DNA of 13,028 nucleotides, from the NCBI GenBank assembly GCA_016793585.1, contig JAEUJR010000649.1:1-13028 (forward strand). Direction: 5' to 3'. This document shows positions 5,863 through 13,028 of this stretch, in pieces. The DNA is from Archangium sp. (GTDB taxonomy: Bacteria; Myxococcota; Myxococcia; Myxococcales; Myxococcaceae). Under the pieces are notes generated by a model, which worked only from the letters and a program-made list of their open reading frames with translations, made no database searches and was not told the origin of the DNA. A program made the translations under genes and the position numbers. The first letter of the stretch is position 1. Each line of letters opens with the position of its first letter.

Positions 5863-7422
5863 TCAGTTGCCGAAGACCATGCCCGCGCGCGAGAGCCACT
5901 CCGAGATGGGCCCGGGAATGATGCCGAACGCCACCGTCGCGATGGCCGAGACCACGAGCGCGACCTCGGTCGTCCAGTGACGGAACGGCGCGGGCGCATC
6001 GACCGGAGCCGGGCGCATGAACATGTAAACGACGACGCGCAGGTAATAGTAGGTGCCCGCGACGCTCGCGAGCACGCCCGCGACGGCCAGCCAAATGAGG
6101 CCCGCGTCGACGGCGGCGCTGAAGATGAAGAGCTTGCCGAGGAAGCCCACCGTCGGCGGAACACCGGCCAGCGACAACATGAACGCCGCCATCGCCGCCG
6201 CCCAGCCGGGCTGACGCTGCGCGAGACCGGCGAAGCGCTCGAGGTCCCACGTGTTGCCGCGCGTTTCGTCTTCACGCCGCTCGATGGCCGCCAGCGTGCC
6301 GAAGGCGCCGATGGAGGTGACGGTGTAGCCCAGCAAGTAGAAGAGAATGCCCTTGTAGACGCTCGCGTTGACGGCGGCGTTCGCGAGCAGCGGCGTCGCG
6401 GTCAACACGCCACCGACGTCGGAGGCCTTCGACGCGGCCGGCACGAAGAGCGCCGTGACGCCCAGCAGCAGGTAGCCCGCGTGCGCGATGGAGGAGTACG
6501 CCAGCATGCGCTTCACGTTGCGCTGGGGCATCGCGAGCAGGTTGCCCGCCACCATCGTGAGCAACGCAAGAATGCTGAAGAGCGTGAAAGGCACCTGCGG
6601 GTCGAGCCCGTGCACCAGCGCGAGGAAGGTGCGCACCATGGCCACGAACGCCGCTGCCTTCACGCCGACGCTCATGAGCGCGGTGACCGGCGTCGGCGCG
6701 CCTTCGTACACATCGGGCGTCCACATGTGGAACGGAACGGCGGCGACCTTGAAGGCGAAGCCCGCGAGCACGAAGCCGAAGCCCGCGTAGACGAGCCCCG
6801 ACCTGGTCGCCATCACGCCGGGGAGTACGGTCGCGAGGTCTGACAGCCGCGTCGTTCCCGTGGCGCCGTACAGCAGCGCCGCTCCGTACAGCAGCAGCGC
6901 CGCCGCGAACGCACCGAGAATGAAGTACTTGAAGCCGGCCTCTGCGGGGCGCGGGCCACGACGCAGGAACGCGGTGAGCGCGTAGGTGGCGACCGAGAGC
7001 ACCTCGAGGTTCACGAACAGGGTGATGAACTCGTTCGACAGCGCGAGCAGGCTCATGCCCGCGGCCGCGAAGAGCATCAGCGCGTAGAACTCACCGCGCT
7101 CGGCGTTGCGGTGCTTCAGGAAGCCCGAGGCCAGCAGACACGCCAGGCCCGTGCCGATGCACACCATCACCGTGAGGAAGCTCGAGAACGGGTCGAGCAC
7201 CGCGTAGCCCTGCAGCACCATGCGCGCAGGCTCGAACGCGTTCGAGAGCGCGAAGGCTCCCGCGACCGCCGAGGCGAGCAGCCCGATGATGGCCATGTAC
7301 GTTCGGTTGGCGGCCGAGAGGAACACCTCCGAGAGCATGAGCACGATGGCGCCGACGACCAGAACGGCCGCGGGCACCACCGCCATGAACTCCGACATCG
7401 CAAAGTTGGGCGTGTTCAGCAC
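5863..7422 (-). CDS. nuoN: NADH-quinone oxidoreductase subunit N
   Basis: An antiporter-like membrane-arm subunit of complex I; it forms one of the proton channels next to NuoM. 519 residues, slightly longer than E. coli NuoN (485), and hydrophobic throughout with about 14 helices. Key residues are present: Glu140 in FVNLEVLSVATYAL, Lys165 in AGFKYF, Lys225 in FKVAAVPFHMWTPDVYEGAP, and Lys430 in VGFLGKLFIF. The start is GTG at 7422 with GGTGA nine to ten bases upstream; an internal ATG at 7398 (MSEFMAVVP) is the alternative. It follows nuoM after 15 bases and is the last gene of the operon. No clear terminator hairpin follows; decayed coding sequence begins almost at its stop. Confidence 0.97.
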   Translation of the reverse strand: MLNTPNFAMSEFMAVVPAAVLVVGAIVLMLSEVFLSAANRTYMAIIGLLASAVAGAFALSNAFEPARMVLQGYAVLDPFSSFLTVMVCIGTGLACLLASGFLKHRNAERGEFYALMLFAAAGMSLLALSNEFITLFVNLEVLSVATYALTAFLRRGPRPAEAGFKYFILGAFAAALLLYGAALLYGATGTTRLSDLATVLPGVMATRSGLVYAGFGFVLAGFAFKVAAVPFHMWTPDVYEGAPTPVTALMSVGVKAAAFVAMVRTFLALVHGLDPQVPFTLFSILALLTMVAGNLLAMPQRNVKRMLAYSSIAHAGYLLLGVTALFVPAASKASDVGGVLTATPLLANAAVNASVYKGILFYLLGYTVTSIGAFGTLAAIERREDETRGNTWDLERFAGLAQRQPGWAAAMAAFMLSLAGVPPTVGFLGKLFIFSAAVDAGLIWLAVAGVLASVAGTYYYLRVVVYMFMRPAPVDAPAPFRHWTTEVALVVSAIATVAFGIIPGPISEWLSRAGMVFGN

Positions 7423-7437
7423 GGTAGGGTCACCAGG

Positions 7438-9180
7438 TCAGGGAGTCGGATTGAGCGCCGCAGCGGCGGGCACCAGCCGGCCGGTGGGCAGGAAGCGCGG
7501 CATCGGAGGCTGCGCAGGCGCGGCGTCGGCGACGGCCACCTTCGCCGGCAGCTGACGCACCATCACGCGCACCTTCGAGTCTTCGGTCGTCGCGTCGAGC
7601 TTGCCCGACGCGTACTGCGCGCGGGCGAGGAAGCGCTCGGTCGACGGGTTCAGCATGTCGAGGAACGGCTGCGGGCGAAGGCCCATGATGGCGATGAGCG
7701 CGAGCAGCGGAATCGCCGCGATGATTTCACGGCGGTTCAGGTCCTTCAGGCCCAGGTTCTCCTGGTGCGTGACCGTGCCGAAGAAGACCTTCTGCACCAT
7801 CCACAGCATGTAGGCCGCGCCGAGGATGACGCAGGTCGTGGCCAGCACGCCGATGACCATCGGCAGGTTCGACTTGAAGGTGCCGAGCAGCACGAGGAAC
7901 TCACCCACGAAGCCGTTGGTGCCAGGCACCGCGATGCTCGAGAACGTCACCACGAGGAAGAAGGCGGTGAAGATGGGCATCACCTTCGCGATGCCGCCAT
8001 AGTCGGCCATGAGGCGCGCGTGGCGGCGCTCGTAGAGGAAGCCGAAGAGGAGGAAGAGCGCTCCCGTCGACACGCCGTGGTTCAGCATCTGGTACGCGCT
8101 GCCGGTGGCGCCTTCGCCCGTGAAGGCGAACATGCCCAGCATGCAGTAGCCGAGGTGGCTGACCGACGAGTACGCGATGAGCTTCTTGATGTCTTTCTGG
8201 GCGAGGCACATCAGCGCGCCGTAGACGATGCCGATGACGGCCAGAATGCTGATGGGCAGCTGGTACTGCCGCGCGGCCACGGGGAAGAGCGGCACCGCGA
8301 AGCGCCAGAAGCCGAAGGTGCCCATCTTCAGCATCACGCCGGCGAGAATCATCGAGCCGGCCACCGGCGCCTGCACGTGCGCGTCGGGCAACCACGTGTG
8401 CACGGGGAACATCGGCACCTTGATGGCGAACGCGATGGAGAACGCGATGAACATCAGCGGGCCCCAGCGGTAGAGCGCATGCGCCCCAGCCGAGATGTTG
8501 TTGCAGTCACCCGCCGCGGTGCAGGCCGCCACCTCGCGGTTGAGCGACATGAGGCCGTTGTAGAGCGTCGCGTAGTCGAAGCTGCGCTGACCGGCCGGAG
8601 CGGCGATGAAGTACACGCCCAGCAACGCCACCAGCATGAGCAGCGAGCCGACGAGCGTGTAGAGGAAGAACTTCGTCGCAGCCATCTGGCGCTCTTCCGA
8701 GCCCCACACGCCGATGAGCAGGTACATCGGAATCAGCATCGCCTCGAAGAAGACGTAGAAGAGCAGCACGTCGAGCGAGCACACCGCGCCGAGCAGCGCC
8801 GTCTGCAGCACCAGCAGCGCCAGGTGGAACTCCTTCACGCGCTCGTCGATGAACGTCCAGCAGGCGAGCACCACGAGGGGCCCGAGCACGCCGGTCAGCA
8901 TCACCAGCGTCATCGCCAGACCGTCGACACCGATGTGGTAGCTGAGGCCGAGCTCGTCGATCCACCCGAGCCGGTACTCCATCTGGAACTCGACCGGGCT
9001 CTTCGGGAGGAAGCGCGTCCACGCCCAGAGGCAGGTGAGCAGGTTGAGCAGCATGCCCATCAGGGTCACGCCGCGAATCTGCGCCTTCTCGGTCTTCGGC
9101 ATGAACATCACCAACGCCGCCACCAGCAGGGGCGAGAAGATGACGAGGTTCAGCATGCGGGAGTCGTAGATGCTGTTCAC
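7438..9180 (-). CDS. nuoM: NADH-quinone oxidoreductase subunit M
   Basis: An antiporter-like proton-pumping subunit of complex I, between NuoL and NuoN in the membrane arm. 580 residues, against about 509 in E. coli. Key residues: Glu146 in FFEAMLIPMYLLIG, Lys254 and His261 in KVPMFPVHTWLPDAHVQAP, Lys285 in LKMGTFGFWRF, and Glu427 in GFVGEFLVLLG. The start is the GTG at 9180, which overlaps the nuoL stop by four bases (GTGA) and has AGAGGT seven bases upstream; this implies translational coupling. Further upstream starts lie inside nuoL. Extra length comes from a loop at about 212-237 with two Cys (AACTAAGDC) and from a tail after about 515 that is charged, then Pro/Ala-rich, and probably outside the membrane. 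nuoN follows after 15 bases. Confidence 0.97.
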   Translation of the reverse strand: MNSIYDSRMLNLVIFSPLLVAALVMFMPKTEKAQIRGVTLMGMLLNLLTCLWAWTRFLPKSPVEFQMEYRLGWIDELGLSYHIGVDGLAMTLVMLTGVLGPLVVLACWTFIDERVKEFHLALLVLQTALLGAVCSLDVLLFYVFFEAMLIPMYLLIGVWGSEERQMAATKFFLYTLVGSLLMLVALLGVYFIAAPAGQRSFDYATLYNGLMSLNREVAACTAAGDCNNISAGAHALYRWGPLMFIAFSIAFAIKVPMFPVHTWLPDAHVQAPVAGSMILAGVMLKMGTFGFWRFAVPLFPVAARQYQLPISILAVIGIVYGALMCLAQKDIKKLIAYSSVSHLGYCMLGMFAFTGEGATGSAYQMLNHGVSTGALFLLFGFLYERRHARLMADYGGIAKVMPIFTAFFLVVTFSSIAVPGTNGFVGEFLVLLGTFKSNLPMVIGVLATTCVILGAAYMLWMVQKVFFGTVTHQENLGLKDLNRREIIAAIPLLALIAIMGLRPQPFLDMLNPSTERFLARAQYASGKLDATTEDSKVRVMVRQLPAKVAVADAAPAQPPMPRFLPTGRLVPAAAALNPTP

Positions 9181-11381
9181 GGGACGTACCTCTGAAGAAT
9201 CCACACGAGGGCGCCGGCGAGGCCGAGCGCCATGATGGCGGCGTAGGCCTGCGCGTCACCCGTCTGCAGGTAGCGCAGCACGGCGCCCGTGCGCTGCGTC
9301 ACCCAAGCGGTGCCACGCACGGCGACGCCGTCGATGAGAATCGAGTCGACCACCCGCCACAGCACGCGCGACACCACGCCGATGGGGCGAATGACGAGCA
9401 GCTGGTACAGCTCGTCGACGTAGAACTTGTTGAACGAGAAGCGGCGCACGGCGTCGAGCGTCGGGTTGAGCGGCTGGCCGGCACGCGACGGGAACACGCG
9501 CATGTAGAGGAAGAACGCGAGGCCGCCGCCCGTGATGGCGATGACCCACGCCTGAATGTACGCACCCCAGGGCACGTGCTCCTCGGCGGGAATGACGACG
9601 AACTGCCGCTTCGCGAGGTTCTCCTGCGTGGTGCGGAAGACGGGGTCGAGGAAGTTCTCCATCAACGTCTGAATCGAGTTGCGGCCCTCGGGCTTCATGA
9701 TGGGCAGGCCGTGCACCAGCGCGACCACCGACAACACCGCGAGCACCACCAGCGGCAGCGTCATGTGCCAGCTCGACTCGTGCGCGTGCGGCGTCTTCGC
9801 CTCCTTCGAGCGCGGGTACTCGAAGGCCACGAAGTACATGCGCATCATGTAGAAGGCCGTGCAACCCGCGGTGATGACGCCGAGCACGTAGGCCACGTGC
9901 AGCGCCCACTCGACCTGCGGAATCGAGTTGGTGTGCGCCGCGTGCAGAATGGCGTCCTTCGAGAAGAAGCCTGAGAGCGGGAAGATGCCGGTGATGGCCA
10001 GCGTCGCCACGAGGAAGGTGGCCCACGTCGTCGGCATCTCTTTGCGCAGGTTGCCCAGCTTGGTGATGTCTTCTTCGTCACCGTTGCCGTGCATCACGCT
10101 ACCCGCGCCCAGGAAGAGGCAGGCCTTGAAGAACGCGTGCGTCACGACGTGCAGGAAAGCCGCCCAGAAGGCGCCCGCGCCGATGCCGAGGAACATGAGG
10201 CCCAGCTGCGAGACCGTCGAGTACGCCAGCACCTTCTTGAGGCCCTTCTGGCTGAAGGCGATGAGGGCGGCGACGAGGGCGGTGGCTCCGCCGATGAGCG
10301 CGATGGTCGCCATGGCCGTCGGAGACAGCACCGCCAGCCACGAGATGCGGCAGAACAGGTAGATGCCCGAGGTGACCATCGTCGCGGCGTGAATGAGCGC
10401 CGAGACGGGCGTCGGGCCGGCCATGGCGTCAGGCAGCCAGACGTAGAGCGGAATCTGCGCAGACTTACCCGCTGCTCCGAGCAGGAACAGCAGCAGGGCA
10501 ATCGTCAGCACACGGCCGAACGTCATGCCCTCGAGCGGCCCCGACGGAATCTTGTCGTCGAGCAGGCTGGCGAAGACCTTCGAGCCCTCTTCCAGCACCG
10601 AGACCGACAGCGGGCCCTTCTGCTTCGCGCCGTCAGAGAGGCGCGCGAGCACCGAGCTGCCCTCGAGGCCCGGGCGACCGAGCTTCGACGAGACGTCTGA
10701 CGGCATCTTGATGGCCGCCTCGAGCGCCAGCACCATGATGAAGCTGCCAACGAGGAACCCGAAGTCACCGATGCGGTTGGTGATGAACGCCTTGCGGCCC
10801 GCGAACGCCTTCGCGGGGTCGGTGTACCAGAAGCCGATCAGCAGGTAGCTGCACATGCCGACGCCTTCCCAGCCGACGAAGAGCAGCGGCAACGAGTCGC
10901 CCAGCACCAGCGTGAGCATCGCGGCGACGAACAGGTTCAGGTACGCGAAGAAGCGCCAGTAGCCGTCGTCGTGAGACATGTACTCGGTCGAGTACAAGTG
11001 AATGAGGAAGCCGACGCCGGTGATGACGAGCAGCATCGAGCCCGACAGGTGGTCGGCGAACAAGCCGAACGTCACCTTGAAGCTGCCGGCCGAGAACCAC
11101 GTGCCGAAGTCGGCGCCGACCGCATAGTTCACGCTGCCGAACGGCGTGGTCGCCATCGCGCGGTAGTCGTTGATGGTCCAGAAGACGATGAGCGACAGCA
11201 GGAAGCTGCCGAACACCGCGCCGACGGCGATGAGGTGCGTGTTGGCGCGGCCGAGCACCTTGCCGAACACACCCGTGACGAAGGCGCCGATGAGGGGCAG
11301 CAAGATGATGAGCCACAACAGCTGGCCCGCCTGCTGGGGGTCGACCGGAGCGGTCTGAAAGAACTCGACGAGTTTCTGCAT
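9177..11381 (-). CDS. nuoL: NADH-quinone oxidoreductase subunit L
   Basis: The most distal antiporter-like subunit of complex I, which also supplies the long lateral helix along the membrane arm. 734 residues, against 613 in E. coli. Key residues: Glu172 in GWEGVGMCSYLLIG, Asp206 in NRIGDFGF, Lys306 in GKSAQIPLYVWLPDAM, His331 and nearby in ALIHAATMVTSGIYL, Lys419 in FFKACLFLGAG, and Lys475 in GFFSKDAIL. The loop between the helices carrying Asp206 and Lys306 is about 40 residues longer than in E. coli and is hydrophilic (about 225-285). The C-terminal part from about 590 contains the FNKFYVDELYQ segment typical of NuoL before the last helices. ATG at 11381 lies 19 bases after nuoK; no strong ribosome-binding site is seen. 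The stop overlaps the nuoM start. Confidence 0.97.
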   Translation of the reverse strand: MQKLVEFFQTAPVDPQQAGQLLWLIILLPLIGAFVTGVFGKVLGRANTHLIAVGAVFGSFLLSLIVFWTINDYRAMATTPFGSVNYAVGADFGTWFSAGSFKVTFGLFADHLSGSMLLVITGVGFLIHLYSTEYMSHDDGYWRFFAYLNLFVAAMLTLVLGDSLPLLFVGWEGVGMCSYLLIGFWYTDPAKAFAGRKAFITNRIGDFGFLVGSFIMVLALEAAIKMPSDVSSKLGRPGLEGSSVLARLSDGAKQKGPLSVSVLEEGSKVFASLLDDKIPSGPLEGMTFGRVLTIALLLFLLGAAGKSAQIPLYVWLPDAMAGPTPVSALIHAATMVTSGIYLFCRISWLAVLSPTAMATIALIGGATALVAALIAFSQKGLKKVLAYSTVSQLGLMFLGIGAGAFWAAFLHVVTHAFFKACLFLGAGSVMHGNGDEEDITKLGNLRKEMPTTWATFLVATLAITGIFPLSGFFSKDAILHAAHTNSIPQVEWALHVAYVLGVITAGCTAFYMMRMYFVAFEYPRSKEAKTPHAHESSWHMTLPLVVLAVLSVVALVHGLPIMKPEGRNSIQTLMENFLDPVFRTTQENLAKRQFVVIPAEEHVPWGAYIQAWVIAITGGGLAFFLYMRVFPSRAGQPLNPTLDAVRRFSFNKFYVDELYQLLVIRPIGVVSRVLWRVVDSILIDGVAVRGTAWVTQRTGAVLRYLQTGDAQAYAAIMALGLAGALVWILQRYVP

Positions 11382-11400
11382 GGCGTTTGTCCGGTTCCCG

Positions 11401-11715
11401 TCAGTGCTTCATGGACTGAATCTCTTCGATGTTGACGGTGCCTCGGTTGCGGAAGACCGAGATGATGATGGCGAGGCCGACGGCGGCTTCGGCCGCAGCG
11501 ACGGCGATGATGAAGAACGGGCTGATGTGGCCGACGGTGTCGCCACGCTCACGCGCGAACGCGAGGAACGTGAGGTTCGCCGCGTTCAGCATGAGCTCGA
11601 TGCACATGAAGACGACGAGCGCGTTGCGGCGAATGAGCACGCCGAGCATGCCGAGGCAGAACAGCGCCGCCGCGAGGATGAGGTAGTTGGCCGTGGGAAC
11701 GACGGTGAAGTTCAT
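11401..11715 (-). CDS. nuoK: NADH-quinone oxidoreductase subunit K
   Basis: A small three-helix membrane subunit of complex I, 104 residues, close to the E. coli length (100). It helps link the quinone site to the antiporter-like channels. The two essential buried glutamates are present: Glu40 in [14 protein letters not shown] and Glu76 in [13 protein letters not shown], matching E. coli Glu36 and Glu72. The ATG has GGAG eight bases upstream (spacing seven to the A of GGAGA), and the gene begins 15 bases after nuoJ. Confidence 0.98.
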   Translation of the reverse strand: MNFTVVPTANYLILAAALFCLGMLGVLIRRNALVVFMCIELMLNAANLTFLAFARERGDTVGHISPFFIIAVAAAEAAVGLAIIISVFRNRGTVNIEEIQSMKH

Positions 11716-11730
11716 GGTCGTGTCTCCAGG

Positions 11731-12246
11731 TCAGATGCGCGACTTCGCGACCACCACGGCGCCGACGATGGCGACGAGCAGCAGCAGCGAGACCGCTTCG
11801 AAGGGGAACAACCACTGCGTGTACATGACCGCGCCCAGCTGCTTGAGCGTGCCGAAGGTAGCCACGCGGCCCGCGTCGCTCGCCCACGCGATGGTGTCGC
11901 TCGAGGGCAGCTTCTTGAACACCGACACGAGCGCGGCCAGCAGCGCGACCGTGGCGATGGCTCCCGCGATGCGTGACGGCGACAGCTGCGCGATGGGCCC
12001 CGTGTCGGTCAGCGACAGCAGCATGATGACGAAGAGGAAGAGCACCATGATGGCGCCCGCGTAGACGAGGATCTGGAGCACCGCGATGGTGTGCGCCCAG
12101 AGCAGCACGTAGATGCCGGCGAGGAAGAAGAAGCTCGCGACCAGCGACATCGCGCTCGCGACGGGGTTGCGCACGAAGATGACGCTCGCCGCCGAGACGA
12201 TGGTGCCGATGGAGAAAAAAATGAACAGCAGCTGCTCGGCGTTCAC
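11731..12246 (-). CDS. nuoJ: NADH-quinone oxidoreductase subunit J
   Basis: A five-helix membrane subunit of complex I, 171 residues. Helix 3, which rotates between pi-bulge and alpha forms during coupling, is clear in LVYAGAIMVLFLFVIML at 60-76. The GTG at 12246 is taken as start: it forms a four-base GTGA overlap with the nuoF stop, and GGAGAG lies six bases upstream inside the end of nuoF. Longer readings run into nuoF. Its position immediately after nuoF is unusual because nuoG, nuoH and nuoI usually intervene. Confidence 0.96.
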   Translation of the reverse strand: MNAEQLLFIFFSIGTIVSAASVIFVRNPVASAMSLVASFFFLAGIYVLLWAHTIAVLQILVYAGAIMVLFLFVIMLLSLTDTGPIAQLSPSRIAGAIATVALLAALVSVFKKLPSSDTIAWASDAGRVATFGTLKQLGAVMYTQWLFPFEAVSLLLLVAIVGAVVVAKSRI

Positions 12247-13028
12247 TGGAACTCTCCGTACGCGCCCCACGGCTTCTCACCGTACGGGCAGCCCTTGCGG
12301 GTGATGTGCTCCTCGAACTCTTTGCGGAACTTCTGCACGAACGACTGCACGGGCAGGGCTCCGGCGTCGCCGAGGGCGCAGATGGTGTTGCCGAGCCCGA
12401 TGGGCGGCCACGGCGCGATGGCCTGGGCGACGTTCATGAGCGTGTCGAGGTCGCTCATCTCGCCGCGGCCTTCTTCGATCTTTCGAATGAGGCGCGCCAT
12501 CCACGGCTGGCCTTCACGGCAGGGCGTGCACTGGCCACACGACTCTTCGGCGTAGAACCGCGCCACGCGCCAGATGCTGCGCACCGCGCAGGTCGCGTCG
12601 TCGATGACGATGACGCCGCCCGAGCCGGCCATGGAGTTGAGCGGCTTGAAGGCGTCGAACTCGAGCTTCACGTCGAGCTCGTCGGGCGTGAGCACCGGCG
12701 CCGAGCTGCCTCCGGGAATGACGGCCTTGACGTTGCGGCCTTCGGGCAGGCCCTGGCCGTACTCCTTGTCGTAGATGAGCTCGCGCATCGAGGTGTCCAT
12801 CGACACTTCGTACGTGCCCGGGCGAATGACCGAACCCGACAGCGTGACGAGGCGCGTGCCACCCGACTTCGCCGCACCGAGCTTCGCGAACCAGTCGGCG
12901 CCCTTCTCGAAGATGCGGGGCAGCGCGGCGATGGTCTCGACGTTGTTCACCACCGTGGGGCAGCCGAAGAGGCCGACGACCGCGGGGAACGGCGGCTTGA
13001 GGCGGGGCCAGCCCTTCTTGCCTTCGAG
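12243..13028 (-). CDS. nuoF: NADH-quinone oxidoreductase subunit F, C-terminal part (cut by window edge)
   Basis: The last 261 residues of the NADH-oxidising subunit, which holds FMN and cluster N3 in the peripheral arm. The reading is open to the window edge and begins LEGKKGWPRLKPPFPA, followed by GLFGCPTVVNNVET, a NuoF hallmark. The cluster N3 ligands are present: Cys164, Cys167 and Cys170 in ESCGQCTPCREG, and Cys217 in TICALGDAGALPVQSF (fragment numbering). The N-terminal part with the FMN- and NADH-binding Gly-rich loops is outside the window. The stop overlaps the nuoJ start by four bases. The C-terminal tail HITRKGCPYG has one more Cys, as is common in NuoF. Confidence 0.97.
   Translation of the reverse strand, partial: LEGKKGWPRLKPPFPAVVGLFGCPTVVNNVETIAALPRIFEKGADWFAKLGAAKSGGTRLVTLSGSVIRPGTYEVSMDTSMRELIYDKEYGQGLPEGRNVKAVIPGGSSAPVLTPDELDVKLEFDAFKPLNSMAGSGGVIVIDDATCAVRSIWRVARFYAEESCGQCTPCREGQPWMARLIRKIEEGRGEMSDLDTLMNVAQAIAPWPPIGLGNTICALGDAGALPVQSFVQKFRKEFEEHITRKGCPYGEKPWGAYGEFQ

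Noticed and set aside
5977..6843. 288-codon plus-strand open frame
   Set aside because: Antisense shadow of nuoN, low-complexity Arg/Glu/His.
7111..9195. 694-codon plus-strand open frame, His/Arg/Glu-rich
   Set aside because: Exactly antisense to nuoM and the start of nuoN; the composition is the shadow of hydrophobic codons on the other strand.

Overview
The window (13,028 bases, high GC) looks like a chromosomal segment from a member of the Myxococcota (deltaproteobacterial type). The clues are a lipoprotein with a Gly/Ala/Ser linker and repeated Asp-Ala-Gly motifs, strong GC bias at third codon positions, and a type I NADH dehydrogenase locus with the divergent gene order nuoF-J-K-L-M-N. 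The assignment to a phylum is inference; no marker gene settles it.

Left end (1-3146). A truncated ABC-F ATPase and an HxlR-type regulator with an extra C-terminal SCP2-like domain lie on the minus strand. The regulator is divergent from a seven-helix membrane protein of unknown function. The 58-base gap between them holds a readable sigma-70-like promoter, and a TACT-N7-AGTC dyad sits on its -10 box. Downstream of the membrane protein is a small Cys-rich protein of an uncharacterised family with no ordinary start codon near its conserved region. About 320 bases without a gene follow, and then a secreted, beta-barrel-like protein whose signal peptide and body are in different frames.

Middle (3247-5862). 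Two tandem minus-strand genes, an outer-membrane-type lipoprotein and a 339-residue protein I do not recognise, are three bases apart and probably form one transcript. Between them and the nuo genes is a decayed fragment that resembles the polymer-forming (bactofilin-like) repeat proteins common in myxobacteria.

Right end (5863-13028). This is the distal part of a complex I operon on the minus strand, running nuoF (3' part), nuoJ, nuoK, nuoL, nuoM, nuoN. NuoF is the NADH/FMN/4Fe-4S subunit. J, K, L, M and N are the membrane-arm subunits that carry the proton-pumping channels, and all the key charged residues are present. The nuoF/nuoJ and nuoL/nuoM pairs overlap by four bases (GTGA); the other junctions have gaps of 15-19 bases. 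nuoG, nuoH and nuoI, which normally separate F from J, are not there, so in this genome they must lie upstream, elsewhere, or be missing.

I do not see a convincing new defence, mobile or RNA system here. The most unusual items are the regulator/promoter/membrane-protein module at 388-1879, the three damaged or start-less genes, and the complex I order with an enlarged NuoL loop.
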